Assembly (NCBI GenBank): GCA_017961965.1
Contig: JAGCWG010000331.1
Coordinates: 1-12,705 of the forward strand
Length of the DNA stretch: 12,705 bases
Direction: 5' to 3'
Source: Bacteroidaceae bacterium
GTDB lineage: Bacteria > Bacteroidota > Bacteroidia > Bacteroidales > Bacteroidaceae
The notes beneath the pieces were generated by a model, which ran no database searches, was not told the DNA's origin, and saw nothing but the letters and a program-made list of their open reading frames with translations. Of this stretch, positions 5,141 to 12,254 are shown piece by piece. The translations under genes and the position numbers were made by a program. Positions within the stretch are counted from its first letter, which is position 1. Each line of letters opens with the position of its first letter.

Positions 5141-7576
5141 TTAAAACGAAGAATAAGTCACCATCTGTATCATCTGTCCCGGGTCACCAATGACGAAGGT
5201 GAGTGTGTGCGATGTGCGTGTCTTGTCAACAGGAAGGGTAAGGAGGTAATCCTTGCGGTTGTTGAGTACCTGCAGTTTCCAAGGGTACGACCATTCCACT
5301 ATCTTATTCTCGCAGACAACGGGCTTGCAGCCGTCCACACTCACTCCAAATCGGTTGCTCCTGCCACGATACAACGGCCACACAGGAACGGTACTAATCT
5401 GAAGCTTCACGCTGTCACCTTCAAGGTCGAAAGGTATGTCGATGTGGGATGACTCAAGACTCGTCGGGTCTTCCACCCTATCGTGTGCATCGCCCAACTG
5501 AAGAACGAACCAATGTGTACCAACACCATGAATAATACGGAAAGGCTTTTCCTTCTTACCCACTCCAAATTCAAGATACTTGTCATACACCGTGTAAGTC
5601 TGCTCCTTTGGCAACTTGTATTTATCCGTAGGTTCAGTAACCAACTCAGGCATCTTCTGATACTGTGCACGAAGACCAGGTGGCACTTCCGACATCATTC
5701 CGTTCCACTTGCCATCAAGCATAGTGTTGTATTCACGAACAAGACTATCAATCAACTCCTGATAAAAGTGAACACCTTCAGCAGCCTTTGCATCTCCAGT
5801 CATGTGATTTATTTGCGCAACCATGAACTTCCAATCATTAAAGACAGCAGAATATGCAGAATAACCAAACATTTCAAAGAATGGTGTTTGAAGGCTATCA
5901 GGAAGAAAACGTTTTATATAATCGTCTATAGTGCAAAAAAGATACTGATAATCATCGAAGCGTTCGTTATAATGTAACTTAGTAAATACAAAACCTGTAT
6001 CAACATTAAACGGTGCATCATGCATCTTTGAGTTTTCTTCCGTATCCCATTCTATCTCATAGCCCATGTACTCAGGCTTTCTATCCCAAGCTGGACGGTA
6101 ATAACGCTTCAGCAGACCCGCATATCTGTTACGAATATTCACATACGTGCTATCCCATTGATAAAACTTTCCAAAAGTTCGCGCCATGAAGTCCGCCTGA
6201 TGATAATACGCCTTCTCATACGTGAACGACTCCATGTCCCAAGCCATATCCATGAACGTCTGTATGCCAAGTTCCATAGGCTTGATGTCACCCACGTTGA
6301 GAAGCCAGTAGCGGTCAGCACCTGCATCGTACGCTTTCTTCAGTTCCTCGTACATAAACACAGGAGGCGTGGTGTTCATCCACAGGTAATCATGAGGCGT
6401 ACCAAGATAGCTGATGTGGTAATACACTCCGCTGCCACCCTTGCGCTTACGTTCCTCTGGACTGCTCACTCGCTTCATGTAGCCGTAGTTATCATCTGGC
6501 CATACAATGGTAACATCGTCAGGAAGATCAAGACCAGCATCGTACACATCAAGCGTCTCCTTGTACGGAACAAATATCTGAGGAATATCGTCCTTCGCAC
6601 GCTTCTTATACTTGCTGAGTATCTTACGCTGTTCACTTATCACCTGTTCAAGCACACGGGCACGCTCCTCAGGACTCTTAGGGCCTTTCATGGCACCATC
6701 ATGCAAGCCACGCATGCCTACTGTGTAAATATTGTCATACTGAGCAGTCTCCTTAATGCGCTTGTCAAGTTTCTCAAGTATATGCTTGCCGTTAGTCACG
6801 TAGTTCCACTCGCCATCCTTCTGCGTGTCCCATTCCTGCTTGGAGGCATTATTGAACAGCAGAGGCTCACAATGACTTGTGGTAATCATGATGCCCCACG
6901 AATCTGCCACCACCTGACTCTCTGGATGAGTATAGAAAGCACCCGTGCATGAGTGCATGGCAGGTGCAAGCATATTGCCACGCAGACGCAGGATAAGTTC
7001 GCACACCTTGTCGTATGTCTTAGGACCTATGTCGCCCAGTTCCTTCTCGAATGTCTTTGAAGCCCATACCTTCAAGCCCCAGTCCTCATCGTTGATGAAG
7101 ATGCCACGGTACTTCACGCTTGGCGACCTACTTACCATCGTCTCCGCATACTCAGCCTTCTTCTTACGCTCCACAGGCACGTCAGCCCACCAGTACCAAG
7201 GACTTACGCCTATCTTCTCGCTTACATGGAAGACGCCATACGCAAGTCCACGTGCATCGCTACCCGTGATACGCACAGTCTTCTTATCTGAGTCGATGGC
7301 ATATCGTTCCCACTCGCCCGCAAGTTCCGTATGACCGTTGGCAAAGCGTGACTTTCCAAGCGTAGCAAGTACAATACTATTGCCCTTGACAGGCTCTGTA
7401 GATATGGCAGGACGAACGCCAGTCACACGTTCAATGTCGTCAGCAAGTACGCCTGCCATCTTAGCCGTAAGTGCACAGTCCGCCTTGTCATACACGATAG
7501 TAGCCTTAGCCAAGTCAATGGCTTGGGCAAACAAGGAATATGTAAGTGCCAAAGCACCGATGAATAGTTTTCTCAT
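5141..7576 (-). CDS. GH115 xylan alpha-1,2-(4-O-methyl)glucuronidase, exported, 811 aa
   Basis: Family GH115 enzymes remove glucuronic or 4-O-methylglucuronic acid side chains from xylan. Seen: a type I signal peptide (MRKLFIGALALTYSLFAQA, cleavage after residue 19); an N-terminal domain to about 140 ending in WYWWADVPV (127-135); then the catalytic region with YRGIFINDEDWG (156-167), LRGNMLAPAMHSC (198-210), GMRGLHDGAM (287-296), the WPDDNYGYMKR segment (359-369) and WLLNVGDIKPME (424-435). A C-terminal beta-rich domain closes it. At 811 residues it is on the short side for GH115. No lipobox Cys, so it is probably periplasmic or secreted. It has its own promoter and stands alone: the adjacent receptor/symporter operon ends in a terminator before it. 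Whether its substrate is xylan itself or an oligosaccharide cannot be read from sequence. Confidence 0.9.
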   Translation of the reverse strand: MRKLFIGALALTYSLFAQAIDLAKATIVYDKADCALTAKMAGVLADDIERVTGVRPAISTEPVKGNSIVLATLGKSRFANGHTELAGEWERYAIDSDKKTVRITGSDARGLAYGVFHVSEKIGVSPWYWWADVPVERKKKAEYAETMVSRSPSVKYRGIFINDEDWGLKVWASKTFEKELGDIGPKTYDKVCELILRLRGNMLAPAMHSCTGAFYTHPESQVVADSWGIMITTSHCEPLLFNNASKQEWDTQKDGEWNYVTNGKHILEKLDKRIKETAQYDNIYTVGMRGLHDGAMKGPKSPEERARVLEQVISEQRKILSKYKKRAKDDIPQIFVPYKETLDVYDAGLDLPDDVTIVWPDDNYGYMKRVSSPEERKRKGGSGVYYHISYLGTPHDYLWMNTTPPVFMYEELKKAYDAGADRYWLLNVGDIKPMELGIQTFMDMAWDMESFTYEKAYYHQADFMARTFGKFYQWDSTYVNIRNRYAGLLKRYYRPAWDRKPEYMGYEIEWDTEENSKMHDAPFNVDTGFVFTKLHYNERFDDYQYLFCTIDDYIKRFLPDSLQTPFFEMFGYSAYSAVFNDWKFMVAQINHMTGDAKAAEGVHFYQELIDSLVREYNTMLDGKWNGMMSEVPPGLRAQYQKMPELVTEPTDKYKLPKEQTYTVYDKYLEFGVGKKEKPFRIIHGVGTHWFVLQLGDAHDRVEDPTSLESSHIDIPFDLEGDSVKLQISTVPVWPLYRGRSNRFGVSVDGCKPVVCENKIVEWSYPWKLQVLNNRKDYLLTLPVDKTRTSHTLTFVIGDPGQMIQMVTYSSF

Positions 7577-7608
7577 GATAAAATAACCTATGCTTTATTA
7601 GTATTGCG

Positions 7609-7616
7609 CAAAGATA
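7609..7616 (-). promoter_or_regulatory. -7 promoter element of the GH115 gene
   Basis: On the minus strand this reads TATCTTTG, a full match to TAnnTTTG, 32 bases upstream of the GH115 ATG (7576). The predicted leader is about 25 bases. No matching -33 element was found; the region upstream is the 14-bp tandem repeat. Confidence 0.55.
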
Positions 7617-7624
7617 AGAATAAA

Positions 7625-7654
7625 TTATGAATTAAGATTTATGAATTAAGATTT
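7625..7654. repeat. 14-bp tandem repeat (2.1 copies), AT-rich
   Basis: ATGAATTAAGATTT occurs at 7627-7640 and again, immediately adjacent, at 7641-7654; the period extends two bases to the left. It lies just upstream of the GH115 -7 element, so it covers the -33 region of that promoter. It belongs to the same AT-rich heptad style as the repeats in other gaps. Confidence 0.75.
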
Positions 7655-7762
7655 TAAGTTAAAATGCCCAGATAACAAAGTAGTCAGAACGAAAGCCAAG
7701 TGTCGCCTCTCTGTCTATCAATAGTCCGAGAGACAAGAAACATGTATAGGCACCAAGAACAA

Positions 7763-7802
7763 TAATGGAGCGCACCAATCATATCGTTGGCGCGCTCCAT
7801 TA
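7763..7802 (-). terminator. Strong hairpin terminator of the symporter/TonB receptor operon
   Basis: The arms 7763-7778 and 7787-7802 (TTGGCGCGCTCCATTA) pair over 16 bp around an 8-base loop. The only non-Watson-Crick position (7774/7791) is A-C on the plus strand but a G-U wobble in the minus-strand RNA, so the stem is fully paired in the direction of the receptor gene. A U-rich stretch (TTGTTCTTGG) follows on that strand. It lies 31 bases past the receptor stop. Confidence 0.8.
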
Positions 7803-7833
7803 CTATATTAGGCATAAATATCAAGAAATGCAA

Positions 7834-9948
7834 TCAATGTCTAAACTTTATGGCAAAGCTGACAAACACCGCACGTCCAGGGCTTATCGTAGAGAAGTTG
7901 CTGTTCCAGTAAGAACTATCCTTCTCATCAAATATATTCTCCACGCCAATGCCTGATTCAAGTACCAAGTCATTAACATAGAAAGAGTGGCGCGTAGCAA
8001 AATCCCACTGCTGATACTTAGGAGCAAAGCCATAGGTACTGCTGTATCGTTCGCCCTGAACATGACCGTTGAGAGACAGATTCACATGGTAATTACTCCA
8101 GCTTCTATCCCACGCAAGGTTTACCCTTGCCACATTCTTTACACTCTTATCTACAGGCGTTGTAACCAAGGTATAAGCCTGCGTCTTGCTGTCAAAGTTC
8201 ATCGTCTCGGATTTGGCATCCGTATAAGTGTATCCACCGCCTACGCTTATGCCATAAGGGAGGAAGAACTTAGCATTCACATTGATGCCCTTAACCGTTG
8301 CCTTATCTATATTATCACGTTGACGAATCGTTGTCCATCCATCATTATAGAGAGACGTAAGATGGGTATCTGCATCAATCCCACTCTGCGACATCACTCG
8401 ATAGTTAATCATGTCGTGTACCTTGTTCACAAACCCTGTAACACTAAGACTCATCCACTTGTTGCTATACTCCATGTTGAGGTTAAAGAAATCGTTCGTC
8501 TCAGGTTTAAGGTTGGTATTGTTGAGCGTGAAGCGGGCATTGGTCTTTGCCATGTCTGTAGCATAAAGCTGAGACAGCGTCGGCGTACGATAGCCTCCAG
8601 AATAAGCGGCACGAGCACGAAAGCCTCCTATATGATAGAAAAGCGCAACATTGGCTGTGGCATGCGATGTAAAGTTGTCATTGTAAGTGTATCGTGCCCC
8701 GACAACAGCTTCAAGTCCTTTGAATATATTCACTTCATCCTGCGCAAATACGTTGTATGTATTCGTTGTCTCAAAGTCAATATTGTCGCTCTCACTATCA
8801 AGCGACTCCTGCACCAGCTCCACTCCTGCCGACAGTTTGTTCCAATCTGAAAGGCGGAAGATTCCCTTCATGGTCTCATTGACGTAATGGGTACGCTTAC
8901 GGGTAACTTCATTCTCTTCCGTCTCACCCGTCTGCCAATAATCATACTTAGTCACATAATTGTCGGAATACACATCGAAGTAGATATGGGCATTCTTGCT
9001 GAACTCATACCTTGCCCCGGCACCATATAGATAGGAATTATGGTGAATATCGTATGTGTAGGCAGCCTTCTCCTTATACGTATAGTTATACTGTGTAGTT
9101 CCGTCATCCAGTTTTGTCTTTGTCTTAGACTGTGTGAAGTAGGTGGCAGAGCGAGGACGATTAGTCATGTTGTCATAATAATTGCCGCGGACATACATGG
9201 AGAACTTGTCATTAATCTTCCATTGTAGGTTCTCACTTACATTATGGCTTGCAAAAGCCGTACTCATAGGTCTTCCAGTGAGCTTGAGCACTTGTCTGTC
9301 TTCGCCCGTGACATTATCCGTCTCAAAGAATTCCTGCTTGTTGTTTACCTGCCAGTTATCCGCCGTCTGATAATTGTATGATGTCTGTGATGAGAACTTA
9401 CCGACGTTGAAATCAAGGGTAATATCCTCACTCACACGTCCCTTGCTTGACACATGGGTACGATTGGACACATCGACAGCATCCTTGGAATCATCCGTGA
9501 TGATGTTGATAACTCCGGCTATGGCATCGCTACCATAAAGAGCACTTGCCGCCCCCTGCAACACCTCTATTCGCTTGATATTGGCAATGCTTATGCGACT
9601 CCAGCGATCATCGCCGACGACCTTCTTTCCGTTCTCAAGAATAAGGATATAGTCATCGCTCACACCATTGAAATTAACGAAAGTACCCATTCCACTCGTA
9701 TGGGCGGTAACATTGGGAGTCAGCTTGGCAAGCGCCTCCTGAAGACTTGTCACCTGTGCATCCTTCAGTTCCTTTGCAGTTATAACCTTCACAGCAATAG
9801 GCGAGTTACTCTCCCTACGGAAAGTTCCCGTACCAGTAACAACGACCTCATTAATCGCCTTTTCGGCAACCTTTGGGTTCCTATCCTGCGCATCAGTATT
9901 CGTAACACTTGCCATAAGAGCAAGAGCTATTAAGATTTTGTTTTGCAT
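7834..9948 (-). CDS. TonB-dependent outer-membrane receptor, 704 aa
   Basis: An outer-membrane beta-barrel that imports a scarce ligand using the TonB/ExbBD energy system. Seen: a signal peptide (first ~20 residues, cleavage near TDA), a TonB-box-like INEVVVTGT (32-40), a plug domain to about 150 with IKRIEVLQGAASALYGSDAIAGVINI, and a barrel to the C-terminus including the YRTPTLSQLY and NTNLKPE boxes shared by siderophore, heme and cobalamin receptors. The usual C-terminal aromatic is followed by Arg-His. There is no carboxypeptidase-like N-terminal extension and no SusD neighbour, so it is not a SusC-type glycan importer. The His often found between the two boxes in heme receptors is absent. 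It is second in an operon with the sodium:solute symporter (31-base gap). The ligand is unknown; cobalamin is possible because cbiB is nearby, but there is no direct support. Confidence 0.92.
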   Translation of the reverse strand: MQNKILIALALMASVTNTDAQDRNPKVAEKAINEVVVTGTGTFRRESNSPIAVKVITAKELKDAQVTSLQEALAKLTPNVTAHTSGMGTFVNFNGVSDDYILILENGKKVVGDDRWSRISIANIKRIEVLQGAASALYGSDAIAGVINIITDDSKDAVDVSNRTHVSSKGRVSEDITLDFNVGKFSSQTSYNYQTADNWQVNNKQEFFETDNVTGEDRQVLKLTGRPMSTAFASHNVSENLQWKINDKFSMYVRGNYYDNMTNRPRSATYFTQSKTKTKLDDGTTQYNYTYKEKAAYTYDIHHNSYLYGAGARYEFSKNAHIYFDVYSDNYVTKYDYWQTGETEENEVTRKRTHYVNETMKGIFRLSDWNKLSAGVELVQESLDSESDNIDFETTNTYNVFAQDEVNIFKGLEAVVGARYTYNDNFTSHATANVALFYHIGGFRARAAYSGGYRTPTLSQLYATDMAKTNARFTLNNTNLKPETNDFFNLNMEYSNKWMSLSVTGFVNKVHDMINYRVMSQSGIDADTHLTSLYNDGWTTIRQRDNIDKATVKGINVNAKFFLPYGISVGGGYTYTDAKSETMNFDSKTQAYTLVTTPVDKSVKNVARVNLAWDRSWSNYHVNLSLNGHVQGERYSSTYGFAPKYQQWDFATRHSFYVNDLVLESGIGVENIFDEKDSSYWNSNFSTISPGRAVFVSFAIKFRH

Positions 9949-9970
9949 ATTCTGTTTAGTTAGTATTTTT

Positions 9971-9996
9971 TCTCATTACTCATTTCTTATTACTCA
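9971..9996. repeat. Short TTACTCA/TCATTAC repeat at the symporter/receptor junction
   Basis: The units TCATTACTCA and TTATTACTCA lie in tandem across the symporter's last codons and stop, with the same heptad look as the TAACTCA repeat at 844-880. Part of it is coding (MVSNKK and stop). Confidence 0.4.
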
Positions 9997-11401
9997 CCAT
10001 CCACAGGCCCATGAACGTGAGCATACCATTAAGCATCAAGAGTTCGTAGCCAAACTTATAGCCGTAGTGCTGAAGAGTGAACGCATCGAGTGCGTAACAA
10101 AGCAGAGGTGAGGCTATAGCTATGAATGGAACAAAACGAGGACGTGGCATCCGTCGGGTCAACATTCCGAAGGCGTAAAGTCCAAGGAGAGGACCGTAGG
10201 TGTAACTGACAAGCGTATAGATAAGGTCGATGACGCTGTTTGAGCCAATCCACCTGAACAGGAGGGTGAAAAAGATAAAAACAGCCACCATGATGATGTG
10301 AACCTTGCGTCTGAGCGTCTCACCCTGCTCGTCCGTACTGTCCTTGCCGAGGATGTCGATACAGAATGATGTGGTAAGAGCCGTAAGGGCACTATCCGCA
10401 CTTGAGAATGCACTTGCAATAACGCCTATGGTGAAGAATGCCACGACGGCATTTCCCATTACACCAGTGGCTGCAATCCCCGTGAGGAGGTCGTCACCCT
10501 TCTGTGGAATATCCATACCAAGGTGAGCATAGAGCGCAAGAAGCAGGATGCCAAGGGTAAGGAATAAGGCATTAACAGGAATGAAAAGCACACCATACGA
10601 GCACATATCCTTTTGGGCAGAACGGAGGTCACGACAAGTAAGGTTCTTCTGCATCATGTCTTGGTCAAGACCTGTCATGACAATAACCACGAACACGCCA
10701 CTCAAGAACTGCTTCCAGAAATTCTGACGACTAACAAAGTCGGAGAACTCAAAGATGCGTGAGTGAGGGCTACCAAGCACAGCACGATAAGCCTCACCCC
10801 AATCCATGCCAAGCATATCAACAGCCTTCACCATGATAAGCACGAGTGCCACGATAAGGCAGAGAGTCTGAAGGGCATCCGTCCACACAAGTGCCTTGAT
10901 GCCACTACTCCTTGTATAGAGCCAGATGAAGGCAAGCGTCACGATGACCGTGAGCCAGTAAGGTATGCCGTAGTCGTCAAATACAAACTGCTGGAGTATA
11001 AGGCAAGTGACATAGAACTTGGCTGCCGACGAACTAAGTTTGGAGATGATGAAGAACCATGCACCCGTCCTATAACTAACACTCCCAAACCTCTTGTCCA
11101 GATAGCCGTAGATGCTCGTAAGCCCCATCCTGTAATATATAGGGAGGAGAACGAAAGCCACGACAAGATAGCCGAAGAAGAAGCCTATGCACATCTGCAG
11201 ATAGGTCATGTCACCCGTCATTACCATTCCCGGAACGCCTATGAAGGTCACTCCCGAAAATGACGCACCTACCATACCGAAGGCAACCAACGGCCAGGGA
11301 GACTGACGATTGCCACGGAAGAAGGCATCATTTCCCCTCGTTCCCACAAGATGGGAAACAAGGAATAGTACTGCAAAATATAGAAGAAATGTTATTAGCA
11401 T
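9980..11401 (-). CDS. Sodium:solute symporter (SSS family), 473 aa
   Basis: An inner-membrane Na+-coupled transporter with the LeuT fold. Seen: about 13 hydrophobic segments; the family segment GASFSGVTFIGVPG (residues ~45-58); GIKALVWTDALQT (the SSS signature around TM6); GLDQDMMQKNLTCRD; and SAFSSADSALTALTTS, which carries the Ser pair expected at the Na2 site. Length is slightly short for the family but all parts are present. It is the first gene of an operon with the TonB-dependent receptor. A possible weak -7 element (TACCTCTTTG on the minus strand, 11482-11473, spacing two bases too long) lies about 72 bases upstream. SSS members carry sugars, sugar acids, vitamins, amino acids or iodide; the substrate cannot be told. 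Together with the receptor, it would give outer- plus inner-membrane uptake of one compound. Confidence 0.92.
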   Translation of the reverse strand: MLITFLLYFAVLFLVSHLVGTRGNDAFFRGNRQSPWPLVAFGMVGASFSGVTFIGVPGMVMTGDMTYLQMCIGFFFGYLVVAFVLLPIYYRMGLTSIYGYLDKRFGSVSYRTGAWFFIISKLSSSAAKFYVTCLILQQFVFDDYGIPYWLTVIVTLAFIWLYTRSSGIKALVWTDALQTLCLIVALVLIMVKAVDMLGMDWGEAYRAVLGSPHSRIFEFSDFVSRQNFWKQFLSGVFVVIVMTGLDQDMMQKNLTCRDLRSAQKDMCSYGVLFIPVNALFLTLGILLLALYAHLGMDIPQKGDDLLTGIAATGVMGNAVVAFFTIGVIASAFSSADSALTALTTSFCIDILGKDSTDEQGETLRRKVHIIMVAVFIFFTLLFRWIGSNSVIDLIYTLVSYTYGPLLGLYAFGMLTRRMPRPRFVPFIAIASPLLCYALDAFTLQHYGYKFGYELLMLNGMLTFMGLWMVSNKK

Positions 11402-11540
11402 TGTAAGTTTTTATGTTTTTAAGTTTGTTAGTTTTTATGTTCTCGCGCAGGAAAAGTATGTTTTCAAGTTTGCAAAGAGGTAAGTTTTCCACGATAACTA
11501 AAAAACTTACGAACTCATAAACTTAAAAACTTATTTTTTC
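11402..11540. repeat. AT-rich repeat-filled divergent intergenic region with a 12-bp inverted repeat
   Basis: The gap between the SSS symporter and the divergent membrane protein is full of AAGTTTTTA-like units on the left half and their complements (AACTTAAAAA, ACTTACGAAC) on the right half. GTTTTTAAGTTT (11415-11426) has its exact reverse complement at 11519-11530. The inverted arrangement mirrors the two divergent genes. No riboswitch or small gene was recognised here. Confidence 0.6.
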
Positions 11541-11541
11541 T

Positions 11542-11549
11542 TACCTTTG
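11542..11549 (+). promoter_or_regulatory. -7 promoter element of the 225-aa membrane protein gene
   Basis: TACCTTTG is a full match to TAnnTTTG, followed by CACCA as at the phosphate symporter promoter. Predicted start is near 11556, with a leader of about 20 bases to ATG 11577. It rules out the in-frame TTG at 11547, which is part of the promoter element itself. Confidence 0.65.
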
Positions 11550-11576
11550 CACCAAACCATAAAAACAGAAAGCCTT

Positions 11577-12254
11577 ATGAAACTAAGAGACAGTCTTAAG
11601 ATTATCGCCATTATTATGCTGATTGAGAGCGTCATCTTTGCACTCAGACAACCATTCATGAGCAACTTCGACACTCTCCATGCACACTTTGGCCAGTTTG
11701 CCACAATCGCCAAGTTGTACTACCTTGACGTATCCATATGGCTTCAGACAACATTATATGTGCTGTTTGCAGGTCACATCGTATGGTTAGGTTCACGCAT
11801 ACCGAGCGCCAGATTCGGCAGTTACTTCGTACTCGATGCCATTGTAGCAATAATAAACGCCATTGTTGTAGCTATGGCACAGGAGTTTGAGATTTACGGA
11901 TTCTACCTCAAGATAGTAGCTGAGGCAGCTGCCATAGTAACGTGCTTCTATGCAGGATGGACAATATTCAAGGACCTTCACATCAAGGCTGTACAGACAA
12001 TCTGTTTCTCCTACATGGTTCTATCTGCCCGTCACCTGCTCTACTGCTTCGTACTTGCATTCACACTCTTCAGCTACGGAGTGGAAGGTCTCAGCACAAC
12101 TGCCTTGCAGGACAAGAAAGCCATCAACATTGCATGGATGCTCCTCATTCCTCTTTTCCTCATAAGCCGTTACCTGCTCTTTATAGGAGCCAAGAGGCTC
12201 AAAGAGAATGCAGATGAAAAAGAGAAGGAACGAGAAGAGATAGCAATAGTATAA
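11577..12254 (+). CDS. Polytopic membrane protein of unknown function, 225 aa
   Basis: I do not recognise a family. Seen: about six hydrophobic segments (roughly 7-23, 50-71, 82-101, 110-130, 140-165, 183-205), few charges between them, and a strongly charged cytoplasmic-type tail (KRLKENADEKEKEREE). No signal peptide cleavage site, no enzyme motif. I start it at ATG 11577, because the upstream in-frame TTG lies in the promoter. It is monocistronic: it diverges from the SSS symporter and converges on cbiB, overlapping its 3' end by 56 bp. A hairpin at 12273-12314 probably terminates it. Transport or a signalling role would both be guesses. Confidence 0.85.
   Translation: MKLRDSLKIIAIIMLIESVIFALRQPFMSNFDTLHAHFGQFATIAKLYYLDVSIWLQTTLYVLFAGHIVWLGSRIPSARFGSYFVLDAIVAIINAIVVAMAQEFEIYGFYLKIVAEAAAIVTCFYAGWTIFKDLHIKAVQTICFSYMVLSARHLLYCFVLAFTLFSYGVEGLSTTALQDKKAINIAWMLLIPLFLISRYLLFIGAKRLKENADEKEKEREEIAIV

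Noticed and set aside
5126..5143. Possible terminator TAAGC...GCTTA at the GH115 3' end
   Set aside because: Only a 5-bp stem with an 8-base loop and no U-tract.
6158..6952. Plus-strand frame (264 codons) opposite the GH115 gene
   Set aside because: Antisense to conserved GH115 motifs; the His/Arg/Ile-rich product looks like reverse-complement coding sequence.
8437..8443. Single TGTAACA inside the TonB receptor gene
   Set aside because: An isolated coding copy with no second half-site 11 bases away; expected by chance.
7987..8850. Long plus-strand frame (287 codons) opposite the TonB receptor
   Set aside because: It is antisense to an intact receptor gene with clear domains, its product is basic and low-complexity with no family features, and it has no promoter. 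It is a shadow frame.
11402..11576. Cobalamin or other riboswitch upstream of the symporter/receptor operon
   Set aside because: The gap is AT-rich repeat sequence with no B12-box-like or other conserved aptamer pattern, and it is too short for a cobalamin riboswitch plus promoters.
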